A stretch of 64,000 bases of DNA from the NCBI GenBank assembly GCA_963966185.1, contig CAWZYM010000450.1:1-64000 (forward strand), in the 5' to 3' direction. The notes below the pieces were generated by a model, which was not told where the DNA came from, made no database searches, and saw only the letters and a list, made by a program, of their open reading frames with translations. How positions within the stretch are numbered: position 1 is the stretch's first letter; the number at the start of each line of letters is the position of its first letter. Source of the DNA: Rhabditoides inermis. Taxonomy: Eukaryota > Nematoda > Chromadorea > Rhabditida > Rhabditidae. Shown piece by piece: positions 18,214 through 27,288 of the stretch. A program made the translations under genes and the position numbers.

Positions 18214-21127
18214 TCAAATCACATGCTCAGCGAGAAAAACAATCAAATCGGGAAAAGTTTCGCTAATGAGCGCGAAGGGAAAAATAAGAGTAAATGGAAT
18301 GGTATGCGAAACGTATATGATGATAGATGGTGGGTCAAACCAATCATTCATATCTCGAACGTTGGCAAATAAGTTGAATGCCACAATATACGATGAGCGA
18401 GAACAAGAAGTGACTGTGTTTGGAGGATCAAAAGTGACCCGCAAAACAGGCACTGTAGCTGCTGTCTTCCTAGGAAACGAAGACATTGAACTGAATGTAG
18501 AATTAACAGTACAGGAACAAATTGTAGGAAAATACTTCACGTACGACGTAATGGAATGTGACCTAGTGTCTCTAAACACGCTGATCATAGAATTGAATTT
18601 AGGCAGCGAGCGAATAAATCCAGACATTCTCATCGGGCAAGATTTATATAATCAAATAATACCCGCAGAACAACCCCTAGATTTACCTAGCGGTTTGAGA
18701 GCGACTAAAACAATTTTCGGCCACGTGCTTTCCGGTGCGTATAGGCCTGAAGAGAACAGTCACACTGAAACGTTTGGCTTCGCGGCCATAAATGAGAATG
18801 AAACGCTAGAAAACTTCTGGAACCTAGAAACACTTGGAATAAAAGAATCCGAATTCAAAACTAAATCAGATGTAGAAAAAGAAGTATGCGAAAATTTTTA
18901 TAATACAATAATCCAAAAAGAAGACGGACTTCATGTACGTCTCCCTTGGAAGCCAGAATACGATCTAAACAAACCGAACGGAAAGAAAATAGGCAATAAT
19001 TTCCGATTAGCCTATCGGCGACTGTGCTCACAAATTCAGAATTTAAACAAACCCGGTCAAGAAAAGGTCCGGGAGGAATACGCAAAAATCTTCGAACAAC
19101 AAGAAGCCGCGGGAATCATAAGGCGTCTATCACCAGATGAATTGGATAGCCCTTATCAAATATTCTATATACCACATCAAGTGGTAGTGAAATTGAGCAG
19201 TCACACAACAAAAATAAGAATAGTATATGACGGAAGTAGTCATATGAGGAACGAGTGCTCTGTGAATGACGCACTGCACCCAGGTCCAACCATCTTACCA
19301 GCGTTGGTCGGAATGCTCCTACGAGCGAGAATGGATAAAATATTATTAATCGCAGATGTTGAAAAGGCATTTCATGGAATAAAACTACAAGAATGTGACC
19401 AACATGCAACCCGTTTTCTGTGGGTGAAGGACATAAATCAGCCTGTGAGCGAAGCGAACTTAATTCACTTTGTGTTTCAAAGGGTGCCGTTTGGACTGCG
19501 ATGTAGCCCATGGCTACTCGGCGAATCGATAAAATATAACCTAAATAAAGTACACACCCCGCTTAGTAAAGAAATAGAAAACGAAACATATGTTGACAAC
19601 GTCTTTATGCGTGCCAGCTCGATAGACGAAGCGGTAGCAAAATACAAAGAATCTAAATGGATATTCGATCGAATAAATTTGAATCTCCGCGAGTTCATAT
19701 CCAATTCGTCGGAACTAAACAACCTATTGCCAGAAAAAGATAAATCAGAAGCCAAAAATCAGAAGCTGCTGGGAATCGGTTGGAACATTGCAACTGACGA
19801 ACTTCAAGTAAAAATCAATTGGAAATCTGTGACTAAACAAGTCACGAAACGGAGAATAGTATCAGCCATTGCTAGTACATATGATCCATTAGGGTGGATA
19901 ACACCCATGTTGTCTAGAGGAAAAATCATCATACAAGAAGTATGGAAGTCAGGAGCGAGTTGGGATGAACCAGTAAGCCAGGAAATCGAAACAAAATGGA
20001 AGAGCTACGAATCTGCCGTAAACGGCCAATCATTTGTCGTGAAACGACTGATAAATGAATTCAAAAAACGGAACATACTGCGCGTATTCACTGACGCCAG
20101 TTCGGGAAAAATCGGAGAAAGCGGGTTATTCGGTACGTGCGCGTATCTAGCGAATGAAACAAAATCTGATTTAATTATCTCGAAACAACGAGTAGCACCG
20201 CAAAACGTAAATCTCACAGTTCCAAAGAAAGAATTATTAGGACTGTTAGTGGGTTGCAGGTTGATAAAGTATCTTATAAACAATATCGACACGCAGAATA
20301 TAACAAAAATCGAACTACTCACGGACTCTTCAGTGGTCCTAGACTGGACAATAAGTTCGTGGAAAACTCCAAAGTACACTGACAAATTAGACGTGTTCAC
20401 AAGGAACAGAGTACGTCAAATAATCGAACTTTTAAAAGAGATAGTAAATAGCGCAGATGTGAATATAGAACTAGCGCATATTCACACTGATTGGAATCCA
20501 GCTGATCTACTTACCAAAACAGAATCAGAGATAAATCTAATCAACAACAACCTGTGGTGGCACGGCCCAAAGAATCCTATCGCTAAAGTGTCAACCGCAA
20601 TTCGTTTCAATAAAAATAATGTTAATGAAAATAAGACGACCTGTCTGACATATTTCAGTCAGTCAGATTCGAGAGATAAGCCACAGAATGACTACGCGTG
20701 GGTACAACGCATTGCGGATCTGAACAGGTCGCACGAATCAATAATAAGAATAACAAGCTTATGCATTCAATTTATAAAGAATAAAATGGCACTGTCATGC
20801 CTACAACATACGAACAGAACAGAATTATATAAAAAAGCTGAATTACTACAAATAAAAGCTCATCAAGTTAATATAAACGTTACGAAATATAAAGACCTAA
20901 ATTTATACAAAGATGAAAATGAAATTATAAAATGCAAAGGACGATTAGACAATAGTCTACTAAATAACAATGCAAAACGACCAATATTAATAGAACCTAA
21001 CTCAACGTTTGCGGACAAACTAATCAGGTATTTCCACTTAAAGCAGCTGTTTGATCAGCTACCGTTTCATCCGTGTTCTGTTCGTTTATGGGGTCGTGGC
21101 GAGATAGCCAGATTCCTATTTCAGTAA
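18149..21127 (+). CDS. Pol of BEL unit B: protease, RT, RNase H
   Basis: 992 codons, overlapping gag by 65 nt in the +1 frame. Protease, RT and RNase H motifs are as in unit A, with YVDN at RT motif C. It shares with C, against A and D, the substitutions L to F (AVFLGNED) and N to I (NTLIIELN), so B and C are sister copies. Its C-terminal ~35 codons are read from the inverted gag segment, and integrase is a separate frame. Confidence 0.9.
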   Translation: MRSRTKTNFNMKVNTARIFATDQITCSARKTIKSGKVSLMSAKGKIRVNGMVCETYMMIDGGSNQSFISRTLANKLNATIYDEREQEVTVFGGSKVTRKTGTVAAVFLGNEDIELNVELTVQEQIVGKYFTYDVMECDLVSLNTLIIELNLGSERINPDILIGQDLYNQIIPAEQPLDLPSGLRATKTIFGHVLSGAYRPEENSHTETFGFAAINENETLENFWNLETLGIKESEFKTKSDVEKEVCENFYNTIIQKEDGLHVRLPWKPEYDLNKPNGKKIGNNFRLAYRRLCSQIQNLNKPGQEKVREEYAKIFEQQEAAGIIRRLSPDELDSPYQIFYIPHQVVVKLSSHTTKIRIVYDGSSHMRNECSVNDALHPGPTILPALVGMLLRARMDKILLIADVEKAFHGIKLQECDQHATRFLWVKDINQPVSEANLIHFVFQRVPFGLRCSPWLLGESIKYNLNKVHTPLSKEIENETYVDNVFMRASSIDEAVAKYKESKWIFDRINLNLREFISNSSELNNLLPEKDKSEAKNQKLLGIGWNIATDELQVKINWKSVTKQVTKRRIVSAIASTYDPLGWITPMLSRGKIIIQEVWKSGASWDEPVSQEIETKWKSYESAVNGQSFVVKRLINEFKKRNILRVFTDASSGKIGESGLFGTCAYLANETKSDLIISKQRVAPQNVNLTVPKKELLGLLVGCRLIKYLINNIDTQNITKIELLTDSSVVLDWTISSWKTPKYTDKLDVFTRNRVRQIIELLKEIVNSADVNIELAHIHTDWNPADLLTKTESEINLINNNLWWHGPKNPIAKVSTAIRFNKNNVNENKTTCLTYFSQSDSRDKPQNDYAWVQRIADLNRSHESIIRITSLCIQFIKNKMALSCLQHTNRTELYKKAELLQIKAHQVNINVTKYKDLNLYKDENEIIKCKGRLDNSLLNNNAKRPILIEPNSTFADKLIRYFHLKQLFDQLPFHPCSVRLWGRGEIARFLFQ

Positions 21128-21456
21128 TAGCCTTTATTCCCTTGTGCAGTGATAGTTCTATGTTCATTGTCTCAAGTTCATCCTCGATCGCCTTTATCGA
21201 TTCATTCGAGTCGCCCGCTGCTCTCGCCTTCTTTTGCTTTTCGTCCAGCTGATCATACAAGATTTTGATTTGATCGAGGTGGACATATTGATTCTTGATT
21301 ATTCCATTCAGATTGTTCTGGACGAGCAGCGATTTATTTATATTCTGAGCCTTCTTGAATTCATAGTATTCCTCCACCGATTCATTCAAGTCGTTCTTGT
21401 ATTCATCTAACCATTTTTTTGTTGATTCTTCCATTTCCGCATATCGTGAGTGTTGG
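21042..21456 (-). pseudogene. Inverted gag N-terminal segment in pol of unit B
   Basis: The same 415-bp fragment as in unit A, inverted relative to pol. On its left the pol text changes after TATTTCCACT and on its right it resumes at AGACAGCGC, so three bases of the intact pol (CAA in D) were replaced. One substitution (Asp for Gly in NTDETV) is shared with C. Confidence 0.95.
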
Positions 21457-22662
21457 CAGACAGCGCACGGTGGTGTTGCCCACACTCTCGCGGCACTGCG
21501 AGACTCCTACTGGATCCCGCAGGGAAGAGCGGCTGTAAAGAGAATTTTAAATAAATGCGTAATGTGTAGAATATACAAAGCATACGCGTATAAATACCCG
21601 AATATGGGACAACTGCCAGAACTGAGAACAACAAGAAGCAGGCCGTTCGAAAATACTGGTTGCGACTACGCCGGCCCATTGTGGGTGATAGAAAATGGCG
21701 AGAACACGAAAATATGGATTGTTCTTTACACGTGTCTAACCACACGTTTAATACACCTAGAACTGGTAAAGAGCTGCAACACGAAAGAATTCATAAAAGC
21801 AACCAAACGAATGTGCGCAAGACGAGGTGTGCCATCATTGATGCTCACGGATAACGCGCTACAATTTCAGTTAGCAGAAAGAATCTGGAATAAATCAAAT
21901 ATAGAATATGATGTACAACAAATAAATTGGAAATTTATAACAGAATTGACACCATGGAGAGGTGGCGCTTACGAAAGATTAGTAGGAAGCGTGAAACGCG
22001 CAATGAAAATGATGACAAATAATAAAACGCTAGAGTTGACTGATTTTGAAACGACTCTAGTGGAATGCGAAGCAATTTTAAATGCAAGGCCAATAAGTTA
22101 CGTCAATTCAAACCTAGATGAATGGAAGTGCGTCAAACCAAGCGATGTCATAAACCCAGGAATAGAAAGTACTGTGAAAACAGTGAAGAACGATAATGGC
22201 GAATTTCAAATAAAAGAAGAAAGCGAAATCTACCAACTTACAATAAACAATCTAGAAAGTGCAGAGAAATCTAGAAACCGGTTTTGGAAACACTGGTCAA
22301 ATGATTATTTGAAGAATTTGCGCGAGCAACATAGAAACCGCTCAAATTCGTGGAAAAAGCATGGCTCCGCACTTGCCCCCAAAGTGGGCGAAGTAGTCAT
22401 TATAATTGAAGATACCCAATTGACAAAACGATGGTTTATGGGAATCATAATCGAGCTACACACAAGCTCAGATGACCAAATTAGAACCGCTAAATTAAAA
22501 ACGGCAAAAGGAATACTGAACAGAAACATAAGCGCACTAGTTCCACTAGAAATCAGATGCGCAGATATATCGAACGTTTACTCAGGACAAAACAAACCAC
22601 CGGAAACCCGAAAACAACCGGAAAGAAGATGTAAAAAAGCGAAAACATACAACGAAAATTAA
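21397..22662 (+). CDS. Integrase ORF of BEL unit B
   Basis: Identical in protein sequence to the unit A integrase: 421 codons with the D, D, E motifs GCDYAGPL, LTDNALQF and GGAYERLVG and a CVMC zinc pair. The N-terminus is read through the inverted gag fragment, so it has no native start. Confidence 0.85.
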   Translation: MYSSNHFFVDSSISAYRECWQTAHGGVAHTLAALRDSYWIPQGRAAVKRILNKCVMCRIYKAYAYKYPNMGQLPELRTTRSRPFENTGCDYAGPLWVIENGENTKIWIVLYTCLTTRLIHLELVKSCNTKEFIKATKRMCARRGVPSLMLTDNALQFQLAERIWNKSNIEYDVQQINWKFITELTPWRGGAYERLVGSVKRAMKMMTNNKTLELTDFETTLVECEAILNARPISYVNSNLDEWKCVKPSDVINPGIESTVKTVKNDNGEFQIKEESEIYQLTINNLESAEKSRNRFWKHWSNDYLKNLREQHRNRSNSWKKHGSALAPKVGEVVIIIEDTQLTKRWFMGIIIELHTSSDDQIRTAKLKTAKGILNRNISALVPLEIRCADISNVYSGQNKPPETRKQPERRCKKAKTYNEN

Positions 22663-22930
22663 ATTCGAAATAAAAATAATTCGTAATTTAGTAATTATTC
22701 GGCATTTGGAATATAACGGAATATGCAAATTTCAGAAATTACCTGGTCTCAAAACGATCAGAAGCAGTTTGATACCGTAGTGAGCGGTGATAAAATAATT
22801 AGCCTAAAATCTGCATATCAAAGGAATCGATCGCTGATATAATCAGTTCGAAATTACCTCCACGTTGGTCTTCGCGGACCCGGAGCTGCTCAACGCCAAC
22901 TTACTCACTACCTTCTTCGTCTACATTCAC

Positions 22931-23680
22931 ATGTCGCAGGACATCATGGCCGAGGAGAACGACTTCAACAAGGACATGTTGCCGGCTGCCGAGGACCACA
23001 TCGAGGACAATGTCGAGGAGGAGCGCTGGATCAACAACACCGACTTCGAGAAGTTCGAGGATCGGTTGCTACTGACCACCACCGGGCAGTCGAACCTCAT
23101 TAGGACCACCTGGGAGAGGAGCACTGAGACAATCGGAGCATCGATCATGGCCTTGGAGACGTCGCTGAAGCGCCACATCGACGCAGGCATCACCAAGTCC
23201 CGCAATGCCGTCCTCTCCAAGCTGGAAGAGATGGAGGACAAAATTCGTGGATGTGAAGGATCGATCAGGAGGGACCTGCTGGACTCCGCTCACCTCGCCG
23301 AGAAGGGCCTCTCTGAGATCAGCGAGAAGGCGTCGACCGTGCTCGAGAAGATCGACAAGCACGTCAAGGACACCACCGAGGATGACCAGCCGGCCGTCAA
23401 GAAGATCAAGCAATACTGCGCACTCTGCCAGGGACACGTTGGACATTGGACTCAATGTTGTACGAAGTACTCCACGGAAGAAGCTCGCCACAAACAGTTC
23501 GGAGTTCTGCGCCTCTGCCAGCTGTGCGCGTACCGGATGGACAAGGACCATCGATGCAAGCGCGGCGCTCGCTGCGTGATTCGTGCCTGCCGAGGACCTC
23601 ACTGTTCGGCTCTCTGCCCGAGGGCTTTCCACTCGGACGGATCCTTCGTGGGAGAGGACGAGTTCGCCAAGATGATCTAA
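22931..23680 (+). CDS. ORF3 of BEL unit B: coiled-coil/zinc-finger protein
   Basis: 249 codons from the first ATG, identical in protein to unit A. It lies 268 nt after the integrase stop. The base composition jumps at its 5' edge from A/T-rich to GC-rich with GC-ending codons. The stop codon is followed after 54 nt by AATAAA, so it has the structure of a self-contained 3' gene end rather than of a polyprotein segment. Confidence 0.7.
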   Translation: MSQDIMAEENDFNKDMLPAAEDHIEDNVEEERWINNTDFEKFEDRLLLTTTGQSNLIRTTWERSTETIGASIMALETSLKRHIDAGITKSRNAVLSKLEEMEDKIRGCEGSIRRDLLDSAHLAEKGLSEISEKASTVLEKIDKHVKDTTEDDQPAVKKIKQYCALCQGHVGHWTQCCTKYSTEEARHKQFGVLRLCQLCAYRMDKDHRCKRGARCVIRACRGPHCSALCPRAFHSDGSFVGEDEFAKMI

Positions 23681-23699
23681 GGGACAAGCCGAAGCCGTA

Positions 23700-24733
23700 C
23701 TAACTGTTGAATTGAATGTTGAATTGTTTGTTTGAATAAATATTGTGAGAAAATGACTCAGTGTATGAATGTGAGGGTTGAATGAATATAATAGTGGAAA
23801 CCTGTAGAATTGACTTGGTGACGCTCCCTTCGTTGGCTTACTCCGCTGCATCTGAATGAATTGAATGGAATGGAAATGAATCAACATCTCAATGATCTTG
23901 AGATAAGACTGGAATGAATGAAGGCAACACCTGATAAGGGTGCCAGAAACAATATAAACTAGCTATCGTTCCGACGGAACGAAGCCTTGAAGAATGAAAC
24001 AGAAAACAAACACAAACTATAAGTCTCAGAGAATAAACAAACAAATTACAATTATAAATATTTATCGCATAATATGTGGCGTGCTTGAACACACCTACAA
24101 TGGTGAGCGAAACATGGAATGAATATGATATGGGAAAGGAATTGCGGGACGAACTTACCTGTACTCCAATAATACCGTCTTCGACAGAGACGGCGCTGAT
24201 GATGGCTGCACGTCTCCGTTGTCGACCGTCGCAGTCAGCTATCACCTAAATAGAATGAATTGAACTTGAATAACATTCAAAGTAAACAATAGTAACAATA
24301 GTATCAAGAGATAATTGAATTTACCTTGTCCTCGCATGAGGTCGAAGCCCTTCGCCGTGTCCAGCCAGCACCGGCACGGACCTGAATGAAATTGAATAAG
24401 TAAAACAACTAGACAAGAAACTATCATATATCGTCTAGCACACCCAACAAAAGGCTATAATACAATTTAACTACAAAGCAAATTAATTTTGAATTACTGA
24501 ATGAATTTAGAATTAAACCGGACAAACGAAATGTTTCCAAACAAATCAAATAATCATGTCAACTAACAACATGGAACATAAAATAAATAAGAAGAGAAAG
24601 AAAAAAAAATACTCACTCTCGTCGATGTCGAGGTAGTAGAATACCGAGTTGGAGACGAACGGGCTGCAGCCCGACTTGAACGAGGACGGCTACTAATAGG
24701 CCTCTTGACATCGGCCTTTCTTGATGCGATAAC
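23700..24733 (-). CDS. Antisense spliced gene of BEL unit B
   Basis: Exons mirror those of unit A: 24617-24733, 24325-24381, 24159-24245 and 23802-23851, with the stop at 23700-23702. The gene converges with ORF3 and its upstream side ends at the LTR terminus. The first three exons (117, 57 and 87 nt) join in phase 0. The product is basic and Ser/Arg/Ala-rich; function unknown. Confidence 0.5.
23735..23740 (+). terminator. Polyadenylation signal after ORF3
   Basis: AATAAA in TTTGAATAAATATTG, 54 nt after the ORF3 stop. It is present in every unit that keeps this region. The antisense gene converges on it from the right. Confidence 0.55.
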
Positions 24734-24881
24734 CTGAAAGAAGAAGAATCAGTACATATAGAACATACTATAATATAGTTGATTACGAAATCAAGAAACC
24801 AAAAAATATGAAAAATCATAGAATCGAAACAAGAACTCAAATCGAGAACGGAAGACACATCAAAAAAGGTCAGGCCGGGAA

Positions 24882-25823
24882 TGTCGCGGACGCGATACAA
24901 CCACTATATAGACTAATAGAATGACTATGTAACTACTATATAAATATGTATGTACATTTTATAACTACTAGTAATGAATTATAATCGATAAACAATCGAT
25001 AACGATCAATAGATTTAATTCTGGCTACAACGAAAGTCTCCCGCCAGACGCGATGGGCGGGGCCAGAGAGTGGCAATGTGACCACGGTTAATCTCGCATA
25101 TTTGTCAAACGGAATCCGTAGTATTTAAAATAGAATCAGACGGCACCGATGGTCCCGGACCGACAACATTCAATACATGACCGTAACCCATTCCGGAGGG
25201 TATATAAGCTCTTCCAGGATGCACAGAAAGATCACTTATCCACACTTATCCGACTTGCGACCGTCAGGCGCGGTGAGTGGATGCGATAAATCAATGAATC
25301 GAATGAAGTGGATCGACATCTGAATGTAAATCAGGGTAAATGTAAACCGAACACACTATGATAAATTACGAGTAGTACAGCGGATTAAATGCAAAAGAAT
25401 GTGTTCGCAGTGGAGTGAATCGGAATATGATCACGCCAGTATCGCAGAGGTTCTGCACTGAGCGTCCCTTCTTCCCCTTCTTCAGCAGCCGATTGCCCGG
25501 TGGATTCCGAGGCGCTGCGTGCGTTGTATGGCCATGCAACCCGGTGGATTCCGGGGGCCCGCACTCCTACCGCATCAAGTCTCCGTCGCTGGTGGATTCC
25601 CGACGAGAGCTACCGTAACCACTCACTGGAACCAAGAATACGCTACAGTATCCCGCTTCTTCTACAAGTACATCATCACCGTGCGGCTCTATCTACCGTA
25701 ACCCTCGTCCAACTCCTGTACCTCAACCACTTCAATAATCGCATGAATATGAAATAACAATGTATTGCAAATAAATAATGTTATGATTACGTGTACTTTT
25801 GGTGACGATCTTGGGTGCGCTCA
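24882..25823 (+). mobile_element. LTR shared by BEL units B and C
   Basis: 942 bp, same ends and internal signals as the LTR at 15807, with TATATAA at 25201-25207. A single LTR serves as the 3' end of B and the 5' end of C, which is the signature of a tandem LTR-internal-LTR-internal-LTR array. The junction with gag again lacks a primer binding site. Confidence 0.93.
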
Positions 25824-27288
25824 TATTCAACAGACGCCTCAAAGGCAACAAGAAATCGTCGCGCAGGAATTAATCGGAACTCAACGTCGCGTTGAACAGC
25901 GCGCTGCCGCAGGAGGATCACCTGCGAGAATCGAATTCAATCACATCGGAATGAACGCGCAGTCACCATTGAATTTGTCCGCGGAACTTGGTTGGAATGG
26001 AAACAGCGCAGGAGATAGCGAACCACGAAACAATTTCCGCTTGCGCCCGAATACCAAGGATATAAGACTGAAAGAATTCTCTGGGAAGGCAGAAGACTTT
26101 GAGCGGTTCTGGGACCTCTATGAAACATGTGTCCACAAAAACCCATCATACAACACGGTGGAGAAGTACACTATGCTCACGTGCCTCTGCCCGAATGAAT
26201 CATTGCTGAATGCGTTGCCGCAGAAACCAGAATATTATGATAAGGCAGTGATGCAGCTGCGCGCTAAATACCAGAATCCACGTCTCAATCAACAACGAAT
26301 CTGGAACAAAATGAAGAGTCTCCCGAAATCGGGAACCAGCACAAAATCAATGAGAATGACATACGAACAATTGTATGGTCTGCTGGCGACAGCGTGTCGC
26401 TACAAAACTGACTCGCTCACTAGCACGGATTCAGCATGGGTGACCTTCATTAGGGGGATCATCTTCGACAAGTTTCCCTCATCGCTCGTGAGGGAGATCA
26501 AAAAAGAACTAGAGATAAGGGAGAATAACGATTACAGATGCGGAATGAATGCATCTGATGAAACGGTGACAATCGAAGAGACACTGCATATGGTGGAACG
26601 CCATATCCGAATTAATGAAAACATGAACGAATCCGACTCGGAAGACGAGACAAAAGTGAATGCGGCCTACAGAGAAACGAACGAGGCAAAGTGTGGAATT
26701 TGCAATGAGTCTCACATCGGATTCAACTGCTCAAAAAAGGACAATGCAGCTTACTTGGCAAAAAGGCTTGTACAAGTGAACAATGCGTGTTTCACATGTT
26801 GGACCACAGGACATGCTGCTCATGCATGCCCCAACAAAATGACAATCGAACGAGAAATGGAGACAAACAAAATTAGACCAGTGGCAAACTTTGGCACTCA
26901 AAATCAAAACCAGTCTCCCTACAACCGGTTCATGAACAATTACAACACAAACTACAATCAGAACAGAACCCATCAAAACTTCCAACGGGGAGGATTTCGA
27001 GGAGGAGGGTTGATGCCCCCGCGAGGAAACATGAATCGAGGAATGGCGCCAAGAGGTGGAATGTACTCTTCACCACACCGAGGTGGAATGGGTGGAATGA
27101 GGCAAAACAGTCGTGCACCTCAAAATATGATCACTAATGTGGGCGTGACGGAAACTGATGACGCTCACACAAATGAACAGCCGGAATCTGAATGGATAGA
27201 AGATCAAGCGGAAGAGGAATCATATGAGATCTCGCACGAAGACCAATTTCAACATGAAAGTGAACACGGCGAGAATTTTCGCGACTGA
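25783..27288 (+). CDS. Gag of BEL unit C
   Basis: Identical in protein to the unit B Gag, including the LTR-derived N-terminus, zinc knuckles and RGG tail. Confidence 0.85.
   Translation: MITCTFGDDLGCAHIQQTPQRQQEIVAQELIGTQRRVEQRAAAGGSPARIEFNHIGMNAQSPLNLSAELGWNGNSAGDSEPRNNFRLRPNTKDIRLKEFSGKAEDFERFWDLYETCVHKNPSYNTVEKYTMLTCLCPNESLLNALPQKPEYYDKAVMQLRAKYQNPRLNQQRIWNKMKSLPKSGTSTKSMRMTYEQLYGLLATACRYKTDSLTSTDSAWVTFIRGIIFDKFPSSLVREIKKELEIRENNDYRCGMNASDETVTIEETLHMVERHIRINENMNESDSEDETKVNAAYRETNEAKCGICNESHIGFNCSKKDNAAYLAKRLVQVNNACFTCWTTGHAAHACPNKMTIEREMETNKIRPVANFGTQNQNQSPYNRFMNNYNTNYNQNRTHQNFQRGGFRGGGLMPPRGNMNRGMAPRGGMYSSPHRGGMGGMRQNSRAPQNMITNVGVTETDDAHTNEQPESEWIEDQAEEESYEISHEDQFQHESEHGENFRD

Noticed and set aside
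22931..23680. ORF3 as an envelope gene of an errantivirus-like element
   Set aside because: No signal peptide, transmembrane segment or glycoprotein pattern; it is acidic helical sequence followed by Cys/His knuckles.
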